Source: Letharia columbiana (Eukaryota; Ascomycota; Lecanoromycetes; Lecanorales; Parmeliaceae). From it: a stretch of DNA of 64,000 bases. The notes below the pieces were generated by a model. The model was not told the DNA's origin. It ran no database searches and worked only from the letters and a program-made list of their open reading frames with translations. The translations under genes and the position numbers were made by a program. Below are positions 1 to 12,216 of the stretch, in pieces. The first letter of the stretch is position 1; every line of letters begins with the position of its first letter. Where the stretch lies: contig NW_023501036.1 of NCBI RefSeq assembly GCF_014066305.1, forward strand, positions 1,251,501 through 1,315,500, given 5' to 3'.

Positions 1-1850
1 CGGTTTTAATTCGTTTAAATATATATTATTCGATATTTCTTTTATAGAGACTTAATTAATTATAATAGTAGATTCTTCTCTTATAACGTTATTATAGTAA
101 TATACTATATTAATATAATAAGAATAATAAATTAAGTTATAATAGTATTCTTTACTTACTAAATAATAATTTAATATAGAATTCATAGAGAGTATATAAC
201 GTAAAATCTTAAAGAGCTAAGTCGTATTCTTAATAATAGTAATTTTATTACCACTTAGTTTCTTCGTAATATTCTTTATATTTATCTATTATAATTTCTT
301 TTTTTACTTCTTAATATAGTAAGAATAATAGATTAAGTTATAGTAGTATTCTTTACTTACTAAATAATAATTTAATATAAAATAATTAAGTTATAATAAT
401 ATTCTTTACTTACTAAGTAATAATTTAATATAAAATTATAAAGAGTATATAACGTGAGATCTTAGAGAGCTAAGTCGTATTCTTAATAATAATAACTTTA
501 TTACCGCTTAATTTCTTCGTAGTATTCTCCGTAATATTCTCCGTAGTATTCTTCGTATTTATTTATTATAGTTCTTTCTTTTATAATTTTTCTTCTATAA
601 AGATCTAATTAACTATAATTATTATAGTAGATTCTTCTCTTATAACGTTATTATAGTAATATATTATATTAATATAATAAGAATAATAAATTAAATTATA
701 GTAATATTCTTCGCTTATTAAATAATAATTTAATATAAAATTATAAAGAGTATATAACGTGAGATCTTAAAGAGCTAAGTCGTATTCTTAATAATAATAG
801 TTTTATTACCGCTTAATTTCTTCGTAATATTCTTTATAGTATTCTTCGTAGTATTCTTTATATTTATCTATTATAATTTCTTCTTTTACTTCTTAATATA
901 GTAAGAATAATAGACTAAGTTATAGTAATATTCTTCGCTTATTAAATAATAATTTAATATAAAATCGTAGAGAGTATATAACGTGGAATCTTAAAGAGTT
1001 AAGTCGTATTCTTAATATTAAAAATCTTATTATTATTTAATTTCTTCGTAATATTCTCTATATTCGTCTATTATAAATTCTTCTCTTACTTCTTTTTTTA
1101 TAAAGTATTAAATTAAGTAATTAGCTAAGTAACTAACTAAGTAAATAACTAATATAATATAGAATCTTAAAGAATTAAGCTATATTCTTAATAATAATAA
1201 TCTTATTATCGCTTAATTTCTTTATAATATTCTTTATAATATTCTTTATAATATTCTTCGTATTTATCTATTATAGTTTCTTCTTTTACTTCTTAATATA
1301 GTAGAGATAATAGATTAAATTATAGTAATATTCTTCGCTTATTAAGTAATAATTTAATATAAAATTATAGAGAGTATATAATGTAAGATCTTAAAGAGCT
1401 AAGGCGTATTTTTAATAATAATAATTTTATTACCACTTAGTTTCTCCGTAGTATTCTTTATATTTATCTATTATAGTTTCTTCTCTTACTTCTTAATATA
1501 GTAGAAATAATAGATTAAGTTATAGTAATATTCTTCGCTTATTAAATAATAATTTAATATAAAATCGTAAAGAGTATATAACGTGGGATCTCGAAGAGCT
1601 AAGTCGTATTCTTAATAATAATAATCTTATTACCGCTTAATTTCTTTATAATATTCTCCATAGTATTCTCCGTAGTATTCTTCGCATTTATCTATTATAA
1701 TTTCTTCTTTTATTTCTTCTTTTATAGAGTATTAAATTAAGTAATTAGCTAAGTAATTAATTAAGTAGATTATTAAGCTAATAGAGTAGATAATATTAAT
1801 TAAACGACTAGTTAAGTAGTATATAGAAGAGAATAATAACTATAAATCTA
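1..1850. repeat. Degenerate minisatellite array, about 7 irregular units
   Basis: A block of about 180-305 bp recurs about seven times. The marker GCTAAGTCGTATTCTTAATA, or a mutated form of it, falls near 221, 474, 779, 1003, 1179, 1403 and 1603. Each unit also carries a run of 12-bp subrepeats of the type GTAGTATTCTTC in varying number, which explains the uneven spacing. The sequence is AT-rich with almost no CA or TG, so it has been hit by RIP. No coding frame is visible. The array is cut by the left window edge, so its full length is unknown. Confidence 0.8.
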
Positions 1851-2756
1851 TTTAAGCTCTTTTTAAGAGCTTTCTAACGCGTTTATAAGTAGTAATAAAT
1901 AGCTATTAAGCTCGCTTACGGCCTCAATTATTAATAATAATAAATTCGCGTTAATAGAGACTCTAAGAGGCGGATAAAAGAGATATATATATCTAAAGCG
2001 TTTAGTAATATTTTCGCGAGGGATATCGAGAACGATTATATTTATATTAATAGAATTAATAGAATTAATAAAGTAGTAAAAGAATAATAATTATATAAAT
2101 AAATAAATAGATAAAAGAATTATTATTCGATTTTAAATACGTCTAATATAGCTACTATAACTATTATATTTAAATATTTATTTTATTTATTAATAGTAGA
2201 TTAAACTTTATTATTTTTATAGCGTTAGAAAGCGTAAACTAAACTCTATAATTTACGAAATTATAAAGAAATAATATTCGTAGAAAGCTAGTTATTTTAG
2301 AGTATAAAACTTCTATATATAAATTTTTAATAAGAGAGCTTAAAAGGGCTAGCGAGCTAACTTAGTCGATCTAACTAAAGAGCGTAGTAACTCTAAATTT
2401 ATAATTAGCTATATATATAAATTTAAGATTTTTAAGCTTAGCCCTATCTTATTCTTTTATATATACTAATATACCTTTCTAATTAGATCTTAGCGCGTCT
2501 CTCTTCGTATATATTTATCTATATATAGGTTAAAAACGTATAGTAAGCGATTAGAGTTCGATTTAACTTAGAACTAGAGCTAAAATTCGATTTAACTTAG
2601 AAAAATCCAACTTCATAAATTTAATTCATAGGCCTTTACTTATAAATTTTAATAGATTATAAATTCTAGTAAATACGAGTAATAGCGATCTTCTTTTACT
2701 ATATATACGATAAATATACGCTTTTTTTATTAAGATATATTAATAGATTATCTTCG
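1851..2756. other. RIP-mutated DNA with R1 repeat fragments
   Basis: No gene is visible. Two fragments of the short repeat family R1 can be recognised. A plus-strand 3' end lies at about 2325-2470 and finishes in the family terminus ATATATACTAAT. A minus-strand 5' end lies at about 2611-2646 and contains the family palindrome followed by GGCCTTTACT. The rest is unassigned AT-rich sequence. It ends with CTTCG (2752-2756), the left target duplication of retrotransposon A. Confidence 0.6.
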
Positions 2757-3032
2757 TATAAGAGCGTAGTTTACTAACGATTAACTAGCGAATATAGACT
2801 ATAAAAGATATAGAGTCGTTATAGAATTTAATAGTATATTTAATAGTAGAACTAATCTCTAAGAAATATTAAAACTTCGAGATATACGAAGTAGATCTAT
2901 ATTCGTTAAGTTTCTAGATATATAAGATATATTATTAAAATTAAACTCTAAAAGAAACTCTAATATAATATATATAATATTAAAGTCTTAGCGTAAGTAG
3001 CGCTAAGGTCTATAATAGTATTAAGTTTAATA
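2757..3032 (-). repeat. Left (3') LTR of retrotransposon A
   Basis: This 276-bp sequence aligns without length change to 10788-11063. The differences are almost all C/T or G/A transitions, as RIP would leave. It starts directly after CTTCG at 2752-2756. Because the element codes on the minus strand, this is its 3' LTR. Confidence 0.88.
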
Positions 3033-5544
3033 ATTATTATCTCTTCTAGATGTTAATTTCTAAACGTCTAAATAAATAAAATACTTATTAAAAAATCTTT
3101 AAATCTTAATAGAAAAATAAGAGAAAAGAGTTAATCTATTATAATATCGTTTTAATAATACGATAGAATTAATTATTATACGTCGTAGACGCGCTACTAA
3201 TATATTATATAATAATATTAATACTACTCTCGAGAATAATATCGCTTTTAGAGTATTAATCGATAATAACTTATAGTAAGTTAACGCGCTTAATATTAAT
3301 ATTCTTATAGCGCTAATTAATAATCTCTATAGCGAATAGATATTTAATTTAAAAATTTATAATAGAATCTTGAAACTTTAATAGATAAAAGGAGATAGAA
3401 GAGTTTCTCTATAGACGATATTATTTCTATAGCGTAATACGCTAATAGCGAAGTAATATAGTAATAACTTTTATTATAGAAATTCGAAGGGAGTAATTAA
3501 TAGAGCGACGTATTCGCGATAACGCTCTTAATTATTAATTAATAATAATAGTAAAATAATAATAATAGTTAGATAACGCGACTCTATAGATAGTAGCGAA
3601 ATATTATTATATTGCTAATATCTATATTATTAAATACTATCCGCTAATATTAGCGCTATAATAAAGAATATAAAAATTTTCTTTAAATTATTTATTTTTA
3701 TTCTTTATAACTTTTAATATCTCTTTTATAAGTACTTATTCTAGCGCTATAATATTAATATTAATATAAATATAAATATAGTATATCTTATTATATTAAT
3801 AGTCTATCTCTCTTTACTATAAATATCTTATTATTATTAATTATATTTATATATAAACTAATAATTTTATAATACTCTTTTTTAATAATAATAATAACTT
3901 TAATAGTAAATATATAGTCGTCTTATAGACGCGATTAATAACTCTTAACTATTTTTATTATTATCGCTTTATATACGTAATTACTAATAAGTTCTAATAT
4001 CTAATTTACTATATAGAACTTACTTTTATCGAGATAACGATTTATATATTTAAGATAAGTCTCTCTTTTACGATAATTATAAAATTAGAAAGCGCGATAT
4101 TAATCGCTATATTAAAATCTCTCTATATCTTTAAGCGTAGATAAGGAAATCGATATAGCGCTATCGTCGCGTTAAATAATTTTAGTAAATATTTTATTAA
4201 CGGGCTAAGCTTAATAAGAAGATTATCTAATAATATAAGTTATAGAAATATATAATAATAATAGCTTCGGCCGTCTTTATTATAATTATAGATTTTTAAG
4301 ATTAATTTATAGTAATAAATAAGCGCGTAGCGAAGTTAAAGGAAATAAATAAGTTATTAAAGAAGAAGCTTAAGAGCCTTTATTAATATATAGCGAAAAT
4401 TTATAAGATATTAACTCGGCGATTATATTTTAATTATCTTCTTATTAAAGTAATAAATTAATAAACTCGACTTAGAATCTAATAATAAGATAATAAAGAA
4501 TATTAAATAATAATCTTTTTTTAATAATAGCGCTAGCGTAAGACTCTTAGATAGTTTTTTAATAATTACTCTAAGTAAAAATACGTCTATATTAATAGTA
4601 TATACTTTAATATAATATACTCTTTTTATAGTAGAGTTTAATAAATAGCTAAATAATATAATTATTTTATTAATTTATATTTTAATAATAATAAGTATAG
4701 AGAATTACGCGCGTAGTATAAATATTATCTAAAAATATATTTAATCTAATCGATATTTATATTTTATTTTATCGCGTTTATTTACTCGCTATTAACTTAT
4801 ATAATTAAATAAACTTTTTAATAATAAGAGATTTATTATTATCTATTACTAAATATTAATAATTATTATTCATCTATTTATAGACTTAAATTAGCTTATT
4901 AATATTAATAGATTTATTATCTAATAGTTATTAATTATACTTTTTATTCTAATTAGTCTATTTAACTTTATAGTAAATATCTTTCTTATATTTAATCTTA
5001 TTAACGATTTCTTTAATTTTCTAAAGTTTATTATTATTAATAAGCTTAAGAGTCTATATAAAGATATTCGCTATATTATCGTAATCGCGATTATAATAAA
5101 ACTTAAATAACGATATATAAAAGATATTATAGATTTTATATATCGAGAGTAAAAGTAAACGATATATCTACACTCTTATCTTATTTATAATTTAAAATAA
5201 TCTTATAAATTTATAAGATAACTTCTTACTTAAACGTTTTTACTTTAGATTCTTAATCGCTAATATTACTAAATTATCTATTTTATAGTTTTAAGATTAA
5301 TACGTTTTATTATAGTACTTTAATTAAATTATAATAACGCTATAAAGATACTTTATTATCTTATTTCTTAATATTTATAACTTCTTTACTCTATTATTTA
5401 TAGCGGATATCTTTCTCTTAATAAAGTCGTTCTTAATCTTTTAATAAATTTTAGAATAATATTTATATATTAGAAAGAACGATATCGTTTTAATAAAGAA
5501 ATATTAATTATTTATATAAGCGAACTCTATTATTAATAGTTATT
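3033..5544. other. Unassigned 2.5-kb interior of retrotransposon A
   Basis: This stretch lies between the probable integrase remnant and the 3' LTR. That is long for a simple Ty3/gypsy element, whose 3' untranslated region is normally short. Stop codons here are TAA and TAG only, consistent with RIP of CAA, CAG and TGG codons. Parts near 3100-3700 and 4050-4500 look translatable in more than one frame, including plus-strand (antisense) frames. I could not assign a protein. It may be an extra gene of the element or a further nested insertion. Confidence 0.4.
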
Positions 5545-5700
5545 TTATTTAAATATTTTATTTATTATTAGTAAATACGTATAAAAAATATTCTAATATC
5601 TAATTTTAACGCTTAGTTTATTTATCGATATATATATAAAAGACGATATTTAGATATCGCTTAATTTTAAAATAAAAGTAAATAGCGAATTAGAAGTTAT
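5545..5700 (-). pseudogene. Probable integrase remnant of retrotransposon A
   Basis: The minus-strand translation gives a segment resembling the core of Ty3/gypsy integrase. SNSLFTFILKLSDI resembles the SDRD.LFTS.FW region after D-to-N type changes. It is followed by YISINKLSVKIRY, which resembles the HPQTDG.SE region. Several positions do not fit, so the assignment is moderate. The position downstream of the reverse transcriptase on the same strand supports it. Confidence 0.5.
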
Positions 5701-5870
5701 TAGTAAATATAGAATCTCTATTATTAATAATATTATTTAATATATTATAGAGATATATTATTTTAGAATAAAATACTTTTATTAATTAAGCGATATCGAT
5801 CGTAGTAGATATAAAAATATATTTTACTATTTTTATAAATTAATTTATAATAATTAGAATAGTATTATAA

Positions 5871-6278
5871 ACGAGTAAAGGCCTATAAATTAAATTCATA
5901 ACCATTTTTTTTGATAAGGGCTGTCGAGTAAATTTTGGTAAGCGATCTTTGGTGAGCAATATCTGAATTCCTTGCGCTTTGATAATTATAAGACCAAATT
6001 TAGAAATTCTTTTTTTATCTAAAAGCCCACATTTCGTTCTATATTTTAAAAAAAAAATCTCAAAATTTTAATAGAAAACAAAAAAGTTATTTTATGTGTC
6101 AATAACGTACACCTAATTTTTGGTGAGGAGGCGTGAGAAGGTGATGATTGCGGACGCTAATTTATTTACCCGCGGTGTCTAACCAAAAAGCGTAGACCTG
6201 TCGAATTGATGATTGGCTGCACATACAAGTTCAAGGTTTTCAAGCTCAGCTCTATCTTATTCTTTTATATATACTAAT
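5871..6278 (+). repeat. Short repeat family R1, copy 1
   Basis: It begins with ACGAGTAAAGGCC and a 17-bp perfect palindrome just inside the end (TATGAATT-A-AATTCATA in the best copies), and it ends in TATATATACTAAT. It is about 408 bp long and interrupts retrotransposon A. It keeps many CA and TG dinucleotides, so it is younger than, or less mutated than, the DNA around it. No coding frame of note is present. The two ends are not inverted repeats of each other, so this is not a standard MITE. Confidence 0.8.
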
Positions 6279-7266
6279 AATATTCTTATACTTACTCGCT
6301 AATAAGCTAATAATAAAATCTATAGAAATTTTCTTTTATAGCTTAATAACGATAGAAAGCGAACTTAATTCGCTATAAAGATAATATCGCGAAGTCTTAA
6401 TTTGCTAATAAATATTATATATCTTAATATAGTTAATAACTTACTTTAAGCTTTTATTTTAATAATATTTATAGATAAGTAATTTATATATCTTTATAAC
6501 GCTAAAATATTCGAATAATAAATTATTATAATATTTGCTAATAAGCTCTTCTTTTAAGACTTTATTTTTAGAGATATAAAGATAATTATTATATCTTAAT
6601 AATCTCTTAAAATCTAAGATTTATATTTAATTATATATGTAATACTTAATTACTAACTTATTAATATTAATTTAAAAAGAATTTATTTAATTATTATAAG
6701 CTTATAAGTCTTAAATTAATATTTTTATTAATTTTTAAGATATATTATAAGTAATCTTTTATATAATCTTAGATTTTCTTTTAGAAATAACTATTTAGAT
6801 ATCGATAATATAAAATATAAACGCTATCGCCGCTATAATCTCCTTATCTCTTTATAATTATTCGTCGCTAGTTTAAAGTATAAATTTATTTTATAATATT
6901 AATAGTAGTTTAATATTTAATAGCGAAGTTTTTTTATAAATAAGATATCGCGATAGCGGGTTAATAGAGTTTAATTTATTTATTTAATAAAAAATCTTAA
7001 AGTTATAAGTAGCTAACTTTAGCGTCTAATAAGTTTATTTAAAGTTTAATTTCTTCTACTTTATAAAGTCTTTAAAGTTATTATAATTTATTAGAATTTT
7101 AATATAAAACGTATTATCTTCTAGATAATAATATTATTATTTTATAGATACTATAATAACGAGTAACTCTTAATTATAAATCTTATAATTTTACTTTATA
7201 AAAATTATTTTTCTAAATTAGAATATTATTAATTATTAATAGTTATTTTTATTTAATTATAAAAGT
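6279..7266 (-). pseudogene. Interior fragment of retrotransposon A between two R1 copies
   Basis: The stretch is RIP-saturated and separates two R1 insertions. By position it belongs to the pol region of retrotransposon A, between the reverse transcriptase and integrase remnants. I could not read a convincing domain in it. Frames are full of TAA and TAG. Confidence 0.45.
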
Positions 7267-7863
7267 ACGAGTAAAGGCCTATGAATTAAATTCATAATCA
7301 TTTTTTTTTTAATCGGGGCTGTCGAGTAAATTTTGGTGAGCGATCTTTGATGAGCGATATCTGAATTCCTTACCTTTAAATATCTATAAGACTAAATTTA
7401 GTAATTCTTTTTTTATTCAAAAGCCCACATTATACTCTATAGTTTAAACAAAAAAATTTAATTTTTTAATAGAAAACAAAAAAGTTATTCTAAAATCAAA
7501 TAATGTGTACCCGTTTTTTTTTTATCAGGGCTGTCCGGCTGTCGAGCGAACTCTGGTGAGCGATATTTGAATTCCTTGCGCTTTAATAATTATAAGACCA
7601 AATTTCAAAATTCTTAAAAATTCGGAAAGCGCAGACTGCGCTCCAAAATCCAAAATTTAAAATCTTATTAAGTTAATAGAAAACAAAAACGTTTTTCTAT
7701 ATGTTAATAATGTACACCTATTTTTTTAATGGTTGCGAACGCTAATTTGTTTACCCGCGGTGTCTAATCAAAAAGCGTAGACCTAACGAATTAATGATTA
7801 ACTGCATATATAAATTCAAGGTTTTCTAGTTTAGCTCTACCTTATTCTATTATATATACTAAT
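7267..7863 (+). repeat. Short repeat family R1, copy 2, with internal duplication
   Basis: It has the same termini as the other R1 copies (ACGAGTAAAGGCC and ATATATACTAAT) but is about 597 bp long. A central block is present twice: GGGCTGTCGAG..GAGCGATATCTGAATTCCTT recurs from about 7535. Like copy 1 it is lightly RIP-mutated. It sits inside retrotransposon A, upstream of the integrase remnant and downstream of the reverse transcriptase. Confidence 0.8.
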
Positions 7864-8489
7864 AATCTTTATATCGAAGTTAAAAGCGTTAATTTTAAGA
7901 TATAATTTTAAATTTAGATTATATTAATATAGAAATAGCGTAGTTATAAAAGTACTTCGAAGTTTATAAAACGCTAGCTTAGCGCTATCTATTCACTTTA
8001 GCAATTTAGATTTTTTATTATTTTTACTCTTTTTAAGTAAGTTAGTAAGTAACGCTATTATATTAAAATAGCTATAGATAAATTATTAATAAAAATTAAT
8101 AAAGTCTAAAAAGACTTATATATCTTAATAATTTTTTAATTTTAGCCACTCTTTAATAATAGCGATATATTTTTAATTTATTACGATATCTTTAATTAAT
8201 ATAATAAACTCTAGAAACTTAATTCGTTTAATATAGAATTAATATTTCTTAAGGCTAGCGTATAGTTAAAATTAGTATAAACGCTTAAATACTTATTTAA
8301 CGTTTTATTAATACTTCGCTAAATTAGTATTATAAATTAAAATATTATTTAAATATATTAAATATATTATATTTATTAGACTTATAAAAACTTTATTAAT
8401 ATATATTTAAAAAGTTATTAATATATTAACGAGTTTAAAAGATATAATTAGATATTCGAAGTAATTATAATAACTATAAAACGCTATTT

Positions 8490-8690
8490 TTCACTTATTA
8501 CTTTTTTTAATTCGAATTTAATAATAAATATTTTTAAGATCTAGCTTTATAAAGATTTTAAATTTATATAAGCGATTTAGAGTTCTAATAATTAGAAATA
8601 GCGAGTATTAATTTTTAATAATTATTATATTTAAGTCTTAATAATTAATATAAAGATAAAGCCCTCTATTCTTTTTAGAAATAAAAAGAA
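8490..8690 (-). pseudogene. Ty3/gypsy reverse transcriptase remnant of retrotransposon A
   Basis: The minus-strand translation reads LFISKKNRGLYLYINY, then a RIP stop, then DLNIIIIKN, which matches the family signature L..SKKDGGLR.C.DYR.LN..T.KN. It continues as RYSLFLIIRTLNRLYK and FKIFIKLDLK, matching RYPLPLI.E.LDRL..A..F.KLDLR, and ends near an IRIKK segment. The conserved order and spacing make the assignment secure. Stops and D/C/G replacements are those expected from RIP. The YxDD active-site box was not located. Confidence 0.82.
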
Positions 8691-10347
8691 TTAATATTTT
8701 AATTAAGAAAGTCGAGTAATAGATTTAATTTTTCTAAAGAAAGTTCTTTAGATAGCGTTATAGTTTTATTAACTTTATTTAAAATAGATTATATAAGAGA
8801 CTATATAATAACTTTTTATCGCTCTTAATTTTAATAATATAATTCTCTTACTTAAGCGTAGATAAGATCTCTACTTTTTTATTAAAAAAATATTATTAAA
8901 CTTTAATAACTTCTAAAAAAGCTTTAGACTATATTTATTTTTCGATTCGCTTTATATTATTATAATATATATAATTATAAATATATTTAACTTCTATTTA
9001 ATAATTTAAGTAAATTTAATTAATTTTTTAATTTATAATTTATAATTTATTAGCGTTAACTTTAAATCGTTATTACTCTACTATTAAATTTAGTAATATT
9101 TATAATTAATTTAGTCTAGATATATTTAATATAATATTAAAATCTTTTTAATTAATAGTATAGAAGAGTATATTATACTTTTTACTTTAATTTTAATTAT
9201 TTATTAACTAGTAGTTTAGCTAATACGCGCTATAGTAATATATACTTTAATCGCTTAGCGCTTTCAATTACGATAAGATAGCGTTATAAGATTTTAAATT
9301 CTATTAAACTATAAACTTTTATAAAATTAAATTAATATACGCTTTAGTATCGAGTAGAGTAACGAGTTATCTTTATTCGTTTTAAAGCTTTATTTACCCC
9401 TTTATAAGAATAAAAGAGATTATCTTTATTAATCGTTATTCTTATCTTACTTTTAAGATAATTATAAGATCTAATCTTTTTTTATTAATACTATATCGAT
9501 ATTAGCGATAAATAATTTATTAAAATTTAAATATTTAAATATCTAATAACTCTACTTATTATAATAAAAATAATTATTCTTTTTATAATTAGAATTAAAG
9601 AACTCGACTTTATATTTTATATTATTCTTCTAAATACGTATCGTTTTAACGTTATCGTTCGAAGCCGATTTAGACTTTGAAATTCGCTTTTTTAAGAGCT
9701 TATTCTTAGTAAACCCTCTTAAAGACTTCGAATAAGAATTATTACTAAAGCGAATATATTTTAAAATCTTTTTCTATATAATAATCTAGATAAGAATTTC
9801 TTCTTATTATCTCGATATATTATTAGTATTTAAAGTCTTATTCTTAAGCTCTAATCTAAGCTTAGTTAAGAAGAAATTAATTTAATACTCTTTAGAAAAT
9901 AGAGGTAAATAGATCTCTAGCTTCTTTAGATAGATCTTAAAAATAGATATCTTCTAATCGAAGCGATATTTAACTTTCTTCTATTTTTCATAGATAAGAA
10001 GATAACGATTTATTAAATTCGTAACTAAATTAAATAGAAACTACTTAAAGAATTCGAAGGTTATACTCTCTAAGCTATAAGTTTAATAATACTTATATTA
10101 TTAAGTATTAAGATTATCTTCTAAAAATTATATATAATAAATAATTCTAATTTAATCTATAATAAAATATTTAGAACTTATAAGAAACGTAATTTCGACT
10201 TCGCGAAACTAGCGTAGATACTCTTTCTTATTAATACTCTTATAAGAATATATTCTTTTAAAGCGAAGTATTTTTATCTTAATTAATATATTCGTTAAAA
10301 GCGCGATAGTAATTAATATAGATAGGTCTTCGCTAATTATAAATAAT
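8691..10347 (-). pseudogene. Gag/protease-side region of retrotransposon A, degraded
   Basis: This lies upstream of the reverse transcriptase on the minus strand, where gag and protease belong. Near 9560-9610 the translation has a short N/Y/K-rich segment that could be a mutated CCHC zinc knuckle, but the spacing does not fit exactly and I do not claim it. No open frame remains. Confidence 0.4.
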
Positions 10348-10520
10348 TGTTACGAGCGTATTCTTAATATACTACTTAGCCCTTAGCCCTATGACTAGCG
10401 AGCCTTAGCGGAGATATCCCCTATTATATTATATCTTCTTTCCACATATATAGTTCGATAGCCTTATTATTCTAGTTCTATCTTACTTATACTAGTATCG
10501 CATCTATACTAGTTCTAATA
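10348..10520. repeat. LTR of family R3 nested in retrotransposon A
   Basis: The 173-bp sequence starts TGTTACGAGCG and ends CTAATA (CTAACA before RIP). It is a clear relative of the solo LTR at 19603-19769. No R3 internal region is attached on either side, so it is a solo LTR. The flanks ATAAT and TTAAT match at four of five positions, so the target duplication is uncertain. Confidence 0.75.
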
Positions 10521-10787
10521 TTAATAATCTAGCGTTAAAAAGCTTATAATTGCGAGCCTTTAACGTAATTAACTTTTATTCTTTTTTTAAATAACGATTT
10601 TCGACTCTAATAACTATAAGATGTTATTCTATAATAAGATTTTTTATTAATAAAAAACTTTTAAACTCGTTATCGGCGCTATAGTAGCTCTTAATATTAT
10701 CTTTATTATTTACTATATAATCTAGAGATAAACTCGATATTATAATAATAATAAGCCTTTTTTTTTAAAAGATAGAGAGATTAAAAC

Positions 10788-11063
10788 TATAAGGGCGTAG
10801 TTTATTAGCGATTAATTAGTAAATATAGACTATAAAAGATATAAAGTCGTTATAAAGTTTAATAGTATATTTAATAGTAGAACTAATCTCTAAAGAATAT
10901 TAAAACTTCGAAATATATAAAGTAGATCTATATCCGTTAAGCCTCTAGATATATAGAATATATTATTAAAATTAAATTCTAAAAGAAACTCTAACGTAAT
11001 ATATGCGATATCGAAGTCTTAGCGTAAGTAGCGTTAAGGCTTATAATAGTATTAGATCTAATA
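10788..11063 (-). repeat. Right (5') LTR of retrotransposon A
   Basis: It is 276 bp long and is the partner of 2757-3032. It is followed immediately by CTTCG (11064-11068), the same five bases that precede the left LTR. On the minus strand it begins TATTAGATCT, which corresponds to TGTTAGATCT before RIP. Confidence 0.88.
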
Positions 11064-11068
11064 CTTCG

Positions 11069-11593
11069 CCTTTAAACGATAAAGAATAAAAAACGAATTA
11101 AATAATTAATAATTATATATCTTAATACGTATTAATAAAAAATCGTATCGAGTTAAAATAACTATAATATTTTTAATACTTTTTATATATTAAAATCGTT
11201 ACGATATCGTTTTAAAATCGAGAAACTATTATAAAATTAAAAACTATTTCGAAAAAAATAAAAAAAATAAAGAATTCTATAATAATAGTTATAATATATT
11301 AAGAATATTTATAAAATTAATTAATTTCAAATAATAGATATATTCGCTAATTCGAACTACGGATTTATCTTACTCTATAAATCTTTATTACTTAATTATT
11401 AAGGTAACGTAAGATCCTTAGAAATCTCATTCCTAAGGAAGACGTTTCCTGAGAAAGACGTTTCTTGAGTGGTCAAAAAGATGATTCTTCTCTATAGGAT
11501 CTGGTTGTCTAAATATATCTGATATATTAAGTTATTAGCTACTAGCTTCTATCTATAGCTTCTATCTAAGTATAATCTATAATATATATCTAT
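11069..11593. other. RIP-mutated spacer, possibly with LTR of element B
   Basis: Bases 11069-11400 are RIP-saturated and unassigned. From about 11400 the sequence keeps CA and TG (for example CCTAAGGAAGACGTTTCCTG near 11430). It leads into the untranslated leader-like block at 11594 that is shared with element C. By analogy with C, whose LTR sits at exactly that place, the 3' LTR of element B probably ends near 11593. I found no second copy to prove it. Confidence 0.4.
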
Positions 11594-12064
11594 AAGAAAG
11601 AAAGAAAGGTAGCGTCCTCGCTGTAAGTAAAGAAACTCTTTAAATAAAGAACGGCTTTTTTTTATAGGAAGAAAGTTTTAAAAGTAAGAAACTCTTTTCT
11701 TTAAGTAAGAATAAATCTTCTTTCTTTTTATAATAAGGTAAAGAAAGTTATAATAAAGAAAGTCCTTTCTTCAAGCAACGACCTTATCTTATAAGAATAA
11801 TCTTTCTTATTACTAAGTAAGAAGTCGTATGCTATAACGGGTAGTAGAAGGATTTAATAGTAAGGCCGGCGGTGATAAAAGTAAAGGCGGATTCCTCGCT
11901 GGTAGCGGAGACTTCCCTTAAGAGATAAGCTTTTCCTTTCGCGAACGGCCTAGCTTTCTAGCAGTAGCTTACTTTCTAGAAGATAGCAGAGTAAGTACTT
12001 TCTTAGCCGATACTTTCATAGTAAGCTACTTCTTTTCTCAATTTCTTATAGAGTTAGCAGAAAT

Positions 12065-12216
12065 GCGTATATTATATTCTACTATGAGATCCTTCACTTC
12101 TGAGAGAGCATATAGTAAGTATCAAGTATTATGCTTTTTACCACTATTCTTCCAATATATTAAGTACTTAATATTCCTATTCGTTTCCCATCTATCACTT
12201 AATTTCTCGATTTTAA
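12065..12216 (-). pseudogene. Chromodomain remnant of element B
   Basis: The minus-strand translation includes IEKLSDRWETNRNIKYLIYW and a downstream ALSEVKDLIVEYN. These match the chromodomain pattern of an acidic/hydrophobic strand, YLVKWKGY and a final helix ending in L..EY. One TGA (CGA to TGA, or TGG to TGA) interrupts it. In chromoviruses this module binds methylated histone H3 and steers integration to heterochromatin. The 94-codon plus-strand frame over the same bases is only its antisense. Confidence 0.72.

Larger units (their letters stand above)
2757..11063 (-). mobile_element. LTR retrotransposon A, structurally complete, RIP-inactivated
   Basis: Two direct repeats of exactly 276 bp (2757-3032 and 10788-11063) bound this element. 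They are flanked by the same 5-bp duplication CTTCG (2752-2756 and 11064-11068). The LTR ends read TATAAG..TAATA on the plus strand, which is what TG..CA termini become after RIP. Pol remnants read on the minus strand: reverse transcriptase near 8490-8690 and probably integrase near 5545-5700. This is the Ty3/gypsy order, with the 5' LTR on the right. Later insertions interrupt it: R1 copies at 5871-6278 and 7267-7863, and an LTR of family R3 at 10348-10520. All reading frames carry many TAA/TAG stops, so it is dead. I did not identify a primer-binding site with confidence. Confidence 0.88.

Noticed and set aside
1..1850. CRISPR-like array
   Set aside because: Units are irregular in length, not separated by unique spacers, and the genome is eukaryotic.
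7267..7863. SINE (tRNA-derived) origin of R1
   Set aside because: I looked for Pol III A and B boxes; AGTTCAAGG near the end is only a partial B-box match and no A-box is at the right distance.
9560..9610. CCHC zinc knuckle in the gag of retrotransposon A
   Set aside because: The translation is suggestive, but the C/H spacing does not fit even after allowing for RIP.
10343..10525. Target duplication around the R3 LTR in retrotransposon A
   Set aside because: ATAAT and TTAAT match at only four of five positions by a change that RIP does not make, and the DNA is AT-rich.
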